Of a stretch of DNA of 64,000 nt, positions 19,146-28,895 are shown one piece after another. Every line of letters begins with the position of its first letter. Position 1 is the stretch's first letter. Source of the stretch: Myxococcus stipitatus DSM 14675 (GTDB lineage: Bacteria > Myxococcota > Myxococcia > Myxococcales > Myxococcaceae). The position numbers and the translations under genes are program-made. The notes under the pieces were generated by a model, which saw only the letters and a program-made list of their open reading frames with translations, was not told the DNA's origin and did no database searches. The DNA lies in contig NC_020126.1 in the NCBI RefSeq assembly GCF_000331735.1, positions 3,968,001 to 4,032,000 on the forward strand, given 5' to 3'.

Positions 19146-19711
19146 GGTTGTCGGCGGCCCACCTGACGCGCCCGAAGGTGGGCGAGGTGGAGAACGGCGA
19201 CGGGGTGTTGGTGCGCCGGGAGGGGCCGTACACGTTGCTCGCGGTGGTGGACGCCTTGGGGCACGGTCCGGCCGCGGCGCAGGCCTCGGCCGAGGCGCTG
19301 CGGTGTCTGGGCCAGGTGGCGTTGAGCTCCTCGGTGGCGTCCGTGGCGGAGGCGCTCCATGTGGCGCTGAAGCACGGGCGGGGCGCGGCGGCGATGCTCG
19401 CGGTGTTCGACGGACACACGCTGCACTGTGCGGGCGTGGGGAACGTGGAGCTGCGCACGGTGGGCACGCGGGTGCCGGTGCTTCCCACGCCGGGCATCCT
19501 GGGGCAGTCGTTCCGCACGCTGCGGACGCTGTCGACGCCGCTGGTGGTGGGGGACCGGGTGGCCCTCTTCAGCGATGGGTTGAGCTTTCGAGTGGACCTG
19601 GAGCAGGTCCGAACGCAGTCCCCTGACATGGCCTGTGCGTTCCTGCTAGAGCGCTTTGGCCGTACCACCGATGACGCCACCGTGCTGGTGGCGGACGTGG
19701 AGCCGTCATGA
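19142..19711 (+). CDS. RsbX/SpoIIE-type PP2C serine phosphatase
   Basis: A 189-residue phosphatase with the RsbX layout and no sensor domain: VVDALGHGPAAAQAS carries the first metal-binding Asp and the HG motif, MLAVFDGHTLHCAGVGN forms the central strands, and VALFSDGLSF and RTTDDATVLVADV carry the later metal-ligand aspartates. Such enzymes dephosphorylate RsbS/RsbR-like STAS proteins and reset the switch. It starts at GTG 19142, overlapping the previous stop, and ends overlapping the next ATG (ATGA), so the four genes are translationally coupled. Confidence 0.86.
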   Translation: MRLSAAHLTRPKVGEVENGDGVLVRREGPYTLLAVVDALGHGPAAAQASAEALRCLGQVALSSSVASVAEALHVALKHGRGAAAMLAVFDGHTLHCAGVGNVELRTVGTRVPVLPTPGILGQSFRTLRTLSTPLVVGDRVALFSDGLSFRVDLEQVRTQSPDMACAFLLERFGRTTDDATVLVADVEPS

Positions 19712-20199
19712 GCATCTCGGACCTTCCGCGGCACGCGCGCGAGCTGTCGCGCATTCCCATCATCCCGCTGTGGGGACAGCTCATCGTCCCCCTCCAGGGT
19801 GACATCACCGACGCGCAGGCCGCGCAGCTCTGCTCGGATGTGCTGGCGGACATCCAGCGCACGGGCGCCAAGGGCATGGTGGTGGATATCTCCGGCCTGT
19901 GGCTGGTGGACAGCCACCTGTGCGCGGTGCTGGCGCGGCTTGCGGGCTCGGCTCGGCTGATGGGGACTCGCACGGTGCTGTGTGGCATGGGCGCGGATGT
20001 GGCGCTCACGCTGCAGAGCATGGGGATTCAGCTGGACGGCGTGGAGACGGCGCTGGGGCTGGAGGAGGGTTTGTCGCTGCTGGGAATCACCGCGGTGGGC
20101 GCGCGCACGGCGGAGTCGGAGCGCGAGGCGGCCCAGAAGCTCGCGGATGAGATGCTGGGCCTGGAGGCGGTGGTGGCGCCTCGGTCCTCGGTCGTCTGA
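19708..20199 (+). CDS. RsbS-like STAS-domain protein
   Basis: A 163-residue STAS protein. The domain spans about residues 15-115: IPLWGQLIVPLQGDITDAQA at the start, then VVDISGLWLVDSHLCAVLAR, where Ser 69 sits at the position phosphorylated by RsbT in RsbS. The C-terminal ~45 residues are a helical, charged tail not found in the shortest RsbS proteins. As the last gene of the four-gene unit it completes a kinase-phosphatase-substrate set. No sigma factor or RsbU/V/W equivalent is adjacent, so the output is unknown. Confidence 0.87.
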   Translation: MSISDLPRHARELSRIPIIPLWGQLIVPLQGDITDAQAAQLCSDVLADIQRTGAKGMVVDISGLWLVDSHLCAVLARLAGSARLMGTRTVLCGMGADVALTLQSMGIQLDGVETALGLEEGLSLLGITAVGARTAESEREAAQKLADEMLGLEAVVAPRSSVV

Positions 20200-20211
20200 A
20201 GAGGTGGGTGC

Positions 20212-20245
20212 CCATCGAGCCGGGTGTCTCCACTCGGCTCGATGG
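20212..20245. terminator. Strong hairpin between convergent genes
   Basis: CCATCGAGCCG (20212-20222) and CGGCTCGATGG (20235-20245) are perfect 11-base complements around a 12-base loop, placed between the convergent stops of the STAS gene and the Ig-repeat gene. There is no clear U-tract, so it may act as a bidirectional transcript-end structure rather than a classical intrinsic terminator. Confidence 0.6.
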
Positions 20246-20259
20246 CGCATGTTCGTGAC

Positions 20260-23200
20260 TCAGCTCTGGCGACGGCGGACTCGGAGCCACCCGGCCCACG
20301 CCAGCCAGAGCAGGACGCTCGGAATGGCGCCCGCGGTGCTGGAGCAACCCACGCCGCCGCCCTCCACTGTCTTGGGCCGCTTGAACTCCCAGGTGTAGGT
20401 TTGGGGAGCCTTCTCGACGTTCTTCGCGGCATCCGTCGCTTTGATCGTCAGGCTTTGGGGTCCTTCCGTGAGCGCACGGAGTGAATAGGGGCTGCGGCAT
20501 TCGACAGGGGGGCCCTCGTTGTGGGTGCACTCGAACCTGACGTCGTGCTCCTCCTCCCTCGTGGTCATCGTGAAGGTGACCGTGGAGAGCGTGCTGATGC
20601 CTGTCGGCAATCCCTCCACCACTGTCACGGGGTCCTTGGTATCCAGGATGAACGTATGGGGAAGGGACAAGGGGCCCGTGTTGCCCGCGACGTCTCGCGC
20701 CTTGGCTTCGAACGTCTGAAGACCATCCCTCTGTGATGCCAACGCCACCTTGAGGGACCAGACGCCAGCGCTATCGGCCGTGAGGTCTTTTCCCGTCGAG
20801 TTTCCGTTGTGGAGCACGGTGACGGTCGCGGAACCCTCTGTCGTCCCGCTGATGATGCCGAAGTCAGGGGTGTTGGGACCCACGCTGGCGCCCGACGCCG
20901 GACTCGAGAAATCCGGGGCTCCGGGAGAACTCCTGTCCACGACGAGGGTGTGCATGTTGGACGCCTCGCTCACCCAGCCCGCTTTGTCCGTGCATGTTGC
21001 CTTGATTTCGTGGGGGCCTTCCGCCAGATCTCGAGGGGAGTTGAACGTCCATTGGGTGTTCACGACTGTGATGTTGTTGCTGTACGAGTCTTTGTCGATG
21101 AACACCGTGAGGTCGCACGGGGGCGTGAAGGTTCCGGAGAAGGTGATGGGGTTATTCGTGTTCGTGCGAGTGTTTTCCACTGGCTCTAGCAGAATAGGGG
21201 CGTTGGGCCTCTTCGAGTCAACCTCGAACTTGTATGCGAAGGTGTCCTCGATGTTTCCCGCCCTGTCTACGGAATGGATATTCAGGGTGTGCTTGTCATC
21301 AGGGAGTGGAGATGTGGGTTTGTATTCCCACCGCCCATCGCCCTTGACCTCAATGTTCGGAAGCGTCGTCGTGCCCAAGCTGACGTAGACGGTGCTGTTG
21401 GCTTCCGTGGTTCCGCCAATGAGGACATTCCCGTTGGTGAAGATTGTGTCTGGCTTTGCTGGGTAGTCGATCTTCGTGACGGGTTTCTTGGTGTCGATGG
21501 TGAAGGGGACAGCGGACTGCAAGGGTGTCTCATTCCCCAGACTGTCGACTGCTTTGACCTGCACGTTGTGCTGGATCGGTGGGTTGCCCTCCTGGAGCGT
21601 CTTGGACGATGACGCCTTCCATGTCCCATCGGGCTTCGTTGTCACGGAGGGCTCAGCGATTCCATTGATGGAGACCGTCACCAGCGCTCCAGGTTCGGAT
21701 TCGCCACTGATATCCGGAAGCGTCTTGTTCAGGGGTTGATTGGGCTGGGGGATGGTGATCCTGAGAACCTGGGGGGGCTCGATGTCCACGGAGATCTTGA
21801 TGGCGGGAGTGCTTCGCGGGCCCTCTCGCTGGAAGGCATCCGTGGCGCTGGCCGTCATGTCGAAGTCGTTCCCATGAGGCAGACCCGATTGCTTCTGCAC
21901 GGACCAGACTCCGGAAGAATCCGCGGTCGCGCTGGCCACCTTGTTGTCGTTGAAGAAGACATTGACCACGCTTCCTGGCTCGGCGCTCCCCTTGAATACT
22001 CCTCCATCGGGGCCCCATGTGCCTCCCGTGGGCTCGGTGATGGTGGGGGCCTTCGGAGGCGAGGTGTCGACCTCGAAGGTTTGCTGCTGTGTGGTTGCCC
22101 CGCGATTGGCCGCGAGGTCGGTCGCGTAGGCCGTGAGTGTATAGGTGTCTTCAGGAAGGGCTGCCTGAAGGGTGTAGGACCAGCTCCCGTTGCTGTTTAC
22201 GGGGGTGGAGGCGTCGATGTCGCTGAAGTCAGCACGCGCCCCGTCGATGACGAGCCATAACGTCGTTCCACCATCGACAGTTCCTTGGATGATTGGCTTG
22301 TCACTGCTGACCACTGCGGTGCTGGGGGCGGTGATGACTGGGCGCGCCGGGGCATGGGTGTCCACTATGAATTCATGAAAGACTTCGGGAGTGGTGTTGC
22401 CCAACGCATCGGAGGCAGTGGCTATGATGGTGATAGGCCCCTGCGGGAACTTCTGGATCAAGGGGACCTCGTATTCCCATCGGTCGTTGCTGTCTGCCCT
22501 GACTTTTTCGAGGAAGATGTTGGTGGGCTCTGCCTTGCGAGAAAGGTGCACCCAACTGCCGGCTGGCGTGGTGCCCGAAAGAGTCGGTGTTTCGTCACTC
22601 ACGTGGGTCCCCGCGTCGGGCTTGCTGAACGTGAGGAATGTGGGCGGCGTCGTGTCAATCGTGAAGGTGCGCGTCCCCGCGCCACTGGTATTGCCTGCTC
22701 GGTCGGTGGCGATTGCGTTGACGGCGATGAGCCCATCCGAGAAGGACACGCGATCCGGCAGTGACCATGAGCCAGCGTCGTCTGTGATTGCGGTGCCAAA
22801 GACACCGCCATCGATGTATCGGAGTCTCACCGTGCTGTTGCGTTCGGCGGTACCGGAGAACAATGGCCCGGAGTCCGCGATGGATGAGCCCTCATCAGGG
22901 GTCAGGAATACGGGAGCGGAGGGGGCGGTGATGTCTACCGTGAAGAGATGCGTGCTTGCGTCGCTCGAGTTGCCCGCGTCGTCGGATGCGGTGGCCAGCA
23001 CCCTGATGGAGCCATCAGGGAAGCCCGGAAAGTCGGGCGTGGGAAGTTCCAACTCCCATCGCTCATCAGCTCCCGCCGTGGCGGTACCAATGATGCCGCC
23101 ATCGAAGGTGAGAGTGACGTGATGATTCGCTTCCGCGGTGCCCGCGAGGAGCGGCGTGGTCGTGTTGATCTCGGTGCCTGCATCAGGTGTGTCGATGGTT

Positions 23201-25092
23201 GGAGGACCGGGAGGCAGAGTATCCAAAAAGAAGATCTGCGTGGATGCGTCGCTCTCGTTTCCAGCGAAGTCAATGGCGACGGCCTCCAGGGTGTTCTTTC
23301 CCTCTTTCACCGTGCCACTCACCCCTGCATCCCACGTATTGCTCAGGACCGCGACCTCGCCCATGGCAACGTCATTCAATGAGACCCGCACGAGGGTCGT
23401 GCCCCCATCGGCCATTCCCAAGATCTGTACAGGAGCGACCCTGAGGAAGGCTCCATCGGAAGGGGCTGTCATCTGTGGGGGCGGAGGACTCTCTGTGTCG
23501 ACAGTGAATCTCCGGGAGGCTGACACAGGGCCGGCAGCCCCTGTCTCGTCGAGGCCGGTGGCGGTCACCTTGACCTCGCCGTCGGCGAATTCGGCGGTGG
23601 GTGTCAGCGACCAGTCGCCATCAACCACCTCCGCCTCGCCCACGATTCCTCCATCGGTGAGCTTGACAACGACTCTGACTGAGTCGGTGGCGGTGCCTGA
23701 GATGACCGGCTGGGACTGTTTGACATGGTCATTCTCTCCAGGACTTGCGATGACCGGTGCTTCGGAAGGAATCAGGGAATCCACCGTGAAGTAGACGGGA
23801 GTACTCGACCCGCTGGCGAGTCCCTCGAACTCACTTTGAGCAGTGATTCGATACGTGCCATCCGCGAGCGGTGTGGTGAGCACGAATGAGAAGTCACCAG
23901 CCTTGTCCACCTGTGTGGCGGGAAGTTCGAACTCACTCAATGCGGCTTTCTCTGCATCCGCCAGGCTCAGGATGACGGTCGTGCCCGGGTCTCCACGGCC
24001 AGCGACGCGAGGCTTCGGTCCCTTGATTCGCGCTCCATCCTTCGGTGCGGTGACAACAGGCTCCACTGGAATGAGCAGGGCGTGGTCCAGCAAGACGTGG
24101 GCGCCAATGTCGCCACTTGATTCACCAAAGGCTCGGGCAAGGAGATCCCGTGACTGTACGGGGCAGCCCGCCAGCGCGCCCGCTTGGAGCAGGATGGTGC
24201 CTCCTCCCATGACCCCCTGTGCACCGGACAACCACGGAGACCCGCCCGGGGCTCCCTGTACACTCATCACCTCGCACTCGGCTCGCTCGACCAGTCGCGC
24301 GGAGATGCTGCCTCCGCCAGGCGCCCCTTCACCTTCCAGCCCCTTGGCCTCGATCCGGCCCGCCCCCGTGAGCGCATGCGCACGGAAGAAGATGGCGCCG
24401 CCACCGCCCATGGGCAGACGGCGCAGCAACACGTCCTGGGAGACGGGCTCACACGCTCCGCCGAAGTCCGCACATCCCGTGAGCGACTCCGCCGGCTCAC
24501 GGGCCCAGCCCTGCTGGAACCCCGCGCCGCTCGCGGTGATGACGCCGTTGTTGTGCAGCGTTCCGTCAACGAGGAAGGCCACCACGCCGCCCGTGGACCC
24601 ATCCCAGTTCCGCGCCTTGATTTCACCCATCGGGTGAACCGTGACGCTCTTGAACTCGGGGACCCGGATGACCTGGGAATACGGGGCCGCGAAGTCATGG
24701 CGCAGCGGCCTCGTGAGCGTCAGCGTCCGGCCAAACGCTCGCTCCACGCGCGCCATCTCCCACTTGCCGACGGGGCTCTCGTCGAACAGGGGCAGGGTGA
24801 ACGCCATGAACGACGACGCGGGCACCGGCCCCACGTAACGCATCTGCAACACCATCACCAGGTCGCCGTCGTCGAAGCCCTGGAGCGTGTCGAGCCGAAT
24901 CTCCCGGTCCCCCTTGTTCAAGGGCGCAATCACAGCCGCATAGCTGTTGATGACCCGGCTTTCGTTGCCCTGGACCTCGAGCGTCTTGTCACGCCCAGCG
25001 CCCAGCCCGAAGACATCCGCCTCGGCGAACGCAGGGAGCGCGCCAAGGGCCACGGCGCAAGTCAGGACTCTTATCCATCCAAGTGTTCTCAT
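20260..25092 (-). CDS. Large Ig-like-repeat surface protein with MYXO-CTERM tail
   Basis: A 1610-residue exported protein. A signal peptide (RVLTCAVALGALPAFAEA) is followed by ~320 residues of Gly-rich beta-structure (NSYAAVIAPLNKGDREI..., MGGGGAIFFRAHALTGAGRI), then about 13 consecutive Ig-like modules of ~85-95 residues, each opening with a Pro-rich P-x-I-x-x-P segment and closing with FTVDT-like strands. The C-terminus has the MYXO-CTERM form: GVGC, a hydrophobic stretch and a basic end (RVRRRQS), a tag processed by myxosortase. The layout recalls proteins annotated as gliding-motility protein AgmC, but that link is unproven. Base composition of the repeat part is less GC-rich than the surroundings. 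Its ATG overlaps the OmpA-gene stop. Confidence 0.85.
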   Translation of the reverse strand: MRTLGWIRVLTCAVALGALPAFAEADVFGLGAGRDKTLEVQGNESRVINSYAAVIAPLNKGDREIRLDTLQGFDDGDLVMVLQMRYVGPVPASSFMAFTLPLFDESPVGKWEMARVERAFGRTLTLTRPLRHDFAAPYSQVIRVPEFKSVTVHPMGEIKARNWDGSTGGVVAFLVDGTLHNNGVITASGAGFQQGWAREPAESLTGCADFGGACEPVSQDVLLRRLPMGGGGAIFFRAHALTGAGRIEAKGLEGEGAPGGGSISARLVERAECEVMSVQGAPGGSPWLSGAQGVMGGGTILLQAGALAGCPVQSRDLLARAFGESSGDIGAHVLLDHALLIPVEPVVTAPKDGARIKGPKPRVAGRGDPGTTVILSLADAEKAALSEFELPATQVDKAGDFSFVLTTPLADGTYRITAQSEFEGLASGSSTPVYFTVDSLIPSEAPVIASPGENDHVKQSQPVISGTATDSVRVVVKLTDGGIVGEAEVVDGDWSLTPTAEFADGEVKVTATGLDETGAAGPVSASRRFTVDTESPPPPQMTAPSDGAFLRVAPVQILGMADGGTTLVRVSLNDVAMGEVAVLSNTWDAGVSGTVKEGKNTLEAVAIDFAGNESDASTQIFFLDTLPPGPPTIDTPDAGTEINTTTPLLAGTAEANHHVTLTFDGGIIGTATAGADERWELELPTPDFPGFPDGSIRVLATASDDAGNSSDASTHLFTVDITAPSAPVFLTPDEGSSIADSGPLFSGTAERNSTVRLRYIDGGVFGTAITDDAGSWSLPDRVSFSDGLIAVNAIATDRAGNTSGAGTRTFTIDTTPPTFLTFSKPDAGTHVSDETPTLSGTTPAGSWVHLSRKAEPTNIFLEKVRADSNDRWEYEVPLIQKFPQGPITIIATASDALGNTTPEVFHEFIVDTHAPARPVITAPSTAVVSSDKPIIQGTVDGGTTLWLVIDGARADFSDIDASTPVNSNGSWSYTLQAALPEDTYTLTAYATDLAANRGATTQQQTFEVDTSPPKAPTITEPTGGTWGPDGGVFKGSAEPGSVVNVFFNDNKVASATADSSGVWSVQKQSGLPHGNDFDMTASATDAFQREGPRSTPAIKISVDIEPPQVLRITIPQPNQPLNKTLPDISGESEPGALVTVSINGIAEPSVTTKPDGTWKASSSKTLQEGNPPIQHNVQVKAVDSLGNETPLQSAVPFTIDTKKPVTKIDYPAKPDTIFTNGNVLIGGTTEANSTVYVSLGTTTLPNIEVKGDGRWEYKPTSPLPDDKHTLNIHSVDRAGNIEDTFAYKFEVDSKRPNAPILLEPVENTRTNTNNPITFSGTFTPPCDLTVFIDKDSYSNNITVVNTQWTFNSPRDLAEGPHEIKATCTDKAGWVSEASNMHTLVVDRSSPGAPDFSSPASGASVGPNTPDFGIISGTTEGSATVTVLHNGNSTGKDLTADSAGVWSLKVALASQRDGLQTFEAKARDVAGNTGPLSLPHTFILDTKDPVTVVEGLPTGISTLSTVTFTMTTREEEHDVRFECTHNEGPPVECRSPYSLRALTEGPQSLTIKATDAAKNVEKAPQTYTWEFKRPKTVEGGGVGCSSTAGAIPSVLLWLAWAGWLRVRRRQS

Positions 25093-26516
25093 GGTGTCGG
25101 TTCCTGGGTCGTAGGCAGCATGAGGAGGAGCTCGACCCTGCGGTTTCGCTCACGGCCCTCGGGCGTGCTGTTGGTCTGGGCGGGGTGCTGGGGGCCGAAG
25201 CTCCGCAGCCGCAGCTTGTTGGGCGGCACCCCGTGCTCCACGAGGTATCGCCATACCGCCTCCGCCCGGTCCCGCCCCAGGCGTGGGTTGAGCGTCTCCG
25301 CTCGCGAATCATCCGTGTGTCCATCCACGGTCATCAGCGCGACCGAGGGATTCGTCAGCATCATCTCCACGGCGCGATCCAGGTCCGCGAGCTCCGCGGG
25401 CAGCTCCGCGCTGGCGGTGCGGAAGTACACCTTCCCCTCGAGCACGAAGCGGTCCCTGGCCACGTTGGCGATGGGCGAGGTCTCACCCGGGCCCGGAATC
25501 AGCGACGCCTGACTCCCTCGCGCCTCACCCGGCCGCCGTCCCGAGCCGGGCAGGGGAAGGGGCACGGACTCATGCACGATGCTCGAATCCGAGTCGGGCC
25601 GCGTGTCCTCGCCCAGCAGGTAGGAGAACGACACGCCGGCGACCAACCGGAAGAGGGGAATGCCGGGCTCCGAGCCCAGCCCCAAGCCTCCCAGCGCGAA
25701 CAGCTCCACGCCCTCCCTCGGCGTATAGCGAGCGCCTCCGAGCAGCTCCACCGCGCCCTGCGCCTGCTTGAAGGAGAGCCCCGCGTTCAGCGAGACCTCT
25801 CCCCTGAGCGGGCCCTCCGTGGTCATCAAGCCCGCGCCCAGTCGGAGCTCCGAGCCGATCTCCCGCGCCTCCAGGTTCTCGGCGGTGATGGTCGCCGTGG
25901 ACCTCAGCAGGGTGCCGATCTCGAACGACGGGGCCAGGATGGAGCCCAGGCTGCCACCCACCATCACCCGGGCGAGGATGCTCGTATCCGATGAGCGGGC
26001 CAGCGCCCCGTCCGTCCCGAAGGGGAGTCCCACGCCGACCTCCGCGGCGAGATCCACCGAGTCATCTCCCTCCGTCCTCAAGATGGCGACCCGCGCCCCC
26101 ACGCGGGGCGAGCCCAGGCCGGTCCGTGTCGGCGCCGAAAGTCCCTGCGCGTCCAGGCTTTCGCCTTCGCGCTGCGTCATCACGGGCACACGCACATCGA
26201 GCTGTAGCCGGGAGCTCAAGCCCAGGCCCACCGCGAGCACGCCCGTGGAGCGGCTGCGCAACAGGGGAATCGTCTCCCCACCGTCGTTGATGGTCAGCGG
26301 CTCGTGTTGATAGTGGCCGAGCAACGTCACCCGGAGCTCACCGTCGCGCAGGAGGGTGCCACCTCCCGTCGCGAGAGGCCCCGGGCCCGGGTTCACCTCC
26401 AGGCGCTCCAGGACGAAGTCCGGCAAAGGCACCGACTCCTGGGCCAAGGCCCCCTGAGCCAGCAGCAAGGCCGCCACCGTTCCCATCCGCTGCCACCAGG
26501 CGCACCCACCACTCAT
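25089..26516 (-). CDS. OmpA-family outer-membrane protein
   Basis: A 475-residue protein with a signal peptide (TVAALLLAQGALAQ), a ~270-residue beta-barrel-like region with alternating strands, a Pro-rich linker, and a C-terminal OmpA peptidoglycan-binding domain at about 365-470 (VYFRTASAELPAEL, VDGHTDDS, RLGRDRAEAVWRYLVEHGV, GRERNRRVELLLM). It anchors the outer membrane to the cell wall. It is immediately upstream of, and overlaps by four bases, the Ig-repeat surface protein, so the two probably act together at the cell surface. It is divergent from the VgrG-like gene, with a 250-base gap holding no recognised site. Confidence 0.87.
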   Translation of the reverse strand: MSGGCAWWQRMGTVAALLLAQGALAQESVPLPDFVLERLEVNPGPGPLATGGGTLLRDGELRVTLLGHYQHEPLTINDGGETIPLLRSRSTGVLAVGLGLSSRLQLDVRVPVMTQREGESLDAQGLSAPTRTGLGSPRVGARVAILRTEGDDSVDLAAEVGVGLPFGTDGALARSSDTSILARVMVGGSLGSILAPSFEIGTLLRSTATITAENLEAREIGSELRLGAGLMTTEGPLRGEVSLNAGLSFKQAQGAVELLGGARYTPREGVELFALGGLGLGSEPGIPLFRLVAGVSFSYLLGEDTRPDSDSSIVHESVPLPLPGSGRRPGEARGSQASLIPGPGETSPIANVARDRFVLEGKVYFRTASAELPAELADLDRAVEMMLTNPSVALMTVDGHTDDSRAETLNPRLGRDRAEAVWRYLVEHGVPPNKLRLRSFGPQHPAQTNSTPEGRERNRRVELLLMLPTTQEPTP

Positions 26517-26767
26517 CCGCGTCCCATGGCGCGCGACAGACAGAGCTCATGCGGGAGACAGCCCGCGGACACGCGCCGGCTGACGCCCGGAGCAAGCCAC
26601 GTACCAGAGGGGGCTGAGTCGAGCGGGCCTCACGGGGCCGTGCCCCCTGCGTGCCGGTGGAACGCGGCTGCGTCCTGGCGGACCGCGCTCCCGCCCTCCG
26701 AGGCCCGATTTTCAGGGGCGGGACGCGATTTCCCGCTGGCACGGAACGGGCAAGTGCTGGCGGCCGC

Positions 26768-28696
26768 ATGGCGTTTCAGGAACGACTCGCGCTGTCCCTC
26801 TCCCTGGCCACGGGCGGGCGGACCTTCACCATTCCGGGCGGGCAGGTGGAGTCCTTCGCCTTCCGGCTGCTTCCGCATGGCTTCACCGCGTCGGTGAGCT
26901 TCTGGACCGGACTGGAGAAGGATGACGCGCCGCTCTTCACCGCGTTCGCCCAGCCAGACCTCCTCGACGTGAAGCTGAGCCTCTCGGGCGGCTACCCGAT
27001 TCCCGAGCCACCGCCGAAGCCGCTGGTTCTTCACGGCCTCGCCCGGAGCCGCGCCCTGGAGGCGAGGACTCACGGCACGTTGGATGGCGCCCCCGTGCGC
27101 TTCCGCCGCTACACGGTGGAGTTCGAGGACGCCGCCCAGGTCCTCTGGCGCCAGCACCGCCCCACCGAGCTGCGCACGGAAGCGACTCTCGCGGACCTGC
27201 TCACGGAGCACTCGGCGGGTGCGTTCAAGCTCGACTGTGACTGGGACGTGCTCGATGAGAAGCGGCCGCTCATCTGCCTCGCGCTGGGGGAGGACGCCCC
27301 GGGCGTGAGCTTCCACGACTTCGTCGCGTGGCTGGTGGAATCGCGCGGCGGCGTGTGGACCTATGACTTCGTGAAGGACCGCTATGCGCTCTTGGGGCGC
27401 AAGGCCCCGCTGGGGAAGGCCGCGCCCCTGTCCTGGGAGAAGGTGGCGCAGGTGGAGGTGGTGGTGCCCGCGCTGCCTCGGCATGCGGCGCGGGTCCTCA
27501 ATGCGTCCGCGCTCCAGCCCTCCACGCTGGAGCTCCCCGCCACCGTGGCGGTCGCGGGCGTCCAGCAGGACCACCTGGTGCGCACGCCCATCGTGTCGCA
27601 GGTGGAGCAACGGCAGACCTTGGAGGGCTCGCGCGTGAGAGTCCCCCAGCGGCGCCTGCGCCTCTCCTTCCGTCACTACCCCACCGTGGCGGTGAGCCCG
27701 GGCGTGGGGATTCGACTGGAAGGGAAGCGGTGGGGGACTGCGGCGGTGGGGACGGGGGAGGACCTGCGCTCGGTGGAGCTCTCGATGTCGGCGCGGACGC
27801 TCAACGACGGGCCGCATGTGGGCTTGCAGATGCAGGACGCGGGCTTCGAGGTCGACATGTCGCTGCTGCTGGAGCGCGCGGCGGATACGACGGTGACGCT
27901 GCCCGCGCATCGAGTGCCTCGCTATCCGATTCATGTCGAAGGAAAGGTGCTCAGTCCCGGTGGCGGCGAGAAGGACCGCATCTACCTCCTGTCCGAGGAC
28001 AAGAAGACGTCCGTGCTCACCTGGCGCGTCACGGTTCCCCTCTGGAACAAGGTCGTGAGCGTGCCGGCCGAGCCGGGGTTCTTTCCGGGGCACTTCTACT
28101 TCCCGCCGTACAAGAACGCGCGGGTGATGGTGGAGCTGCACTTCGACCGGGCGGAATTGCATCGGCACCTCGATTGGGCGGATGCAGCGCGGCTGCCTCA
28201 GGCAGGGCAGGGCGATGGACTGCTGCTGGGGAAGAACGACACCAGTCAGACCTCCATCACGCACGACTACCAGGACGCCAAGCCCGTGTGGCACTTGCGC
28301 CGCGTCTCCGGCGCGGACACCGAGACGGTGCGCATGGCCGAAGGGGTCATGATGTTGCGCACGAAGGAGGAGCCCGGGGCCTCCTCCGCCGCGCCGACGT
28401 TCGATGTCTCGCCGCAGGTGGAGACGGCTCGCGCGGACCTCTCATCGGGCGTGGGGGGCGCGATGGGGGAGACCACCGCCGCGTATCGCGTCGCCTCCGG
28501 GGCTTCGCAGGCGAAGCTGGACGGCGCCACCTCGGAGACACAAGCAGCGCTCGAGGCAGCGCAGGCGAAGGTGAGCGCGAAGGTCTCCGAGACGCGCTCC
28601 GAGCTCAAGGGGGCGCTGTCTGGACTCGAGGGGAAGACTTCCTCGCTGACGAGCGCCGCAGCGGAGGCGCGTGTCGCGCTGGAGGCACTCAAGTGA
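26768..28696 (+). CDS. VgrG-like spike-hub paralogue with coiled-coil tail
   Basis: A 642-residue protein whose first ~545 residues align by eye along their length with the VgrG hub at 38124-39773. Shared blocks include a QVLWRQHRPTELRT / RLLWSQHFPSVLYT segment, QQDHLVRTPIVSQV / RQDVLLRTPITNQV, PGHFYFPPYKNARVMVEL / PGHFYFPAYKGERVLVGL and RHLDW / RFLDW. The remaining ~95 residues are not a VgrG needle but an Ala/Ser/Glu-rich coiled coil (SETQAALEAAQAKVSAKVSE). ATG 26768 matches the paralogue's N-terminus. It lies outside and opposite to the T6SS operon and is followed by a coiled-coil gene, suggesting an alternative cargo-carrying spike (inference). Confidence 0.75.
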   Translation: MAFQERLALSLSLATGGRTFTIPGGQVESFAFRLLPHGFTASVSFWTGLEKDDAPLFTAFAQPDLLDVKLSLSGGYPIPEPPPKPLVLHGLARSRALEARTHGTLDGAPVRFRRYTVEFEDAAQVLWRQHRPTELRTEATLADLLTEHSAGAFKLDCDWDVLDEKRPLICLALGEDAPGVSFHDFVAWLVESRGGVWTYDFVKDRYALLGRKAPLGKAAPLSWEKVAQVEVVVPALPRHAARVLNASALQPSTLELPATVAVAGVQQDHLVRTPIVSQVEQRQTLEGSRVRVPQRRLRLSFRHYPTVAVSPGVGIRLEGKRWGTAAVGTGEDLRSVELSMSARTLNDGPHVGLQMQDAGFEVDMSLLLERAADTTVTLPAHRVPRYPIHVEGKVLSPGGGEKDRIYLLSEDKKTSVLTWRVTVPLWNKVVSVPAEPGFFPGHFYFPPYKNARVMVELHFDRAELHRHLDWADAARLPQAGQGDGLLLGKNDTSQTSITHDYQDAKPVWHLRRVSGADTETVRMAEGVMMLRTKEEPGASSAAPTFDVSPQVETARADLSSGVGGAMGETTAAYRVASGASQAKLDGATSETQAALEAAQAKVSAKVSETRSELKGALSGLEGKTSSLTSAAAEARVALEALK

Positions 28697-28895
28697 CGCA
28701 CGGCCATCGAACTGAACCGCCGCGCGAAGCGAGATTCCCACAGGGACGCCGCGGGCTGCTTCATGGGGCAGGGCACATCGGCCCTTGGAGGGCGGTGGCT
28801 GTGTGGGGGGCGCGCATGAGGGGGGCGTGCGCCCTGGCTCCTCGGGTCGTGGTGGAGCCGCGTTGGCAGGGCCAGGCGGAGACGGAGGTCGCACG

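Noticed and set aside
28697..28895. A possible tiny PAAR-like gene starting MGQGTSALGG between the VgrG-like and coiled-coil genes
   Set aside because: Only about 18 codons, with none of the PAAR turn pattern after the first residues.
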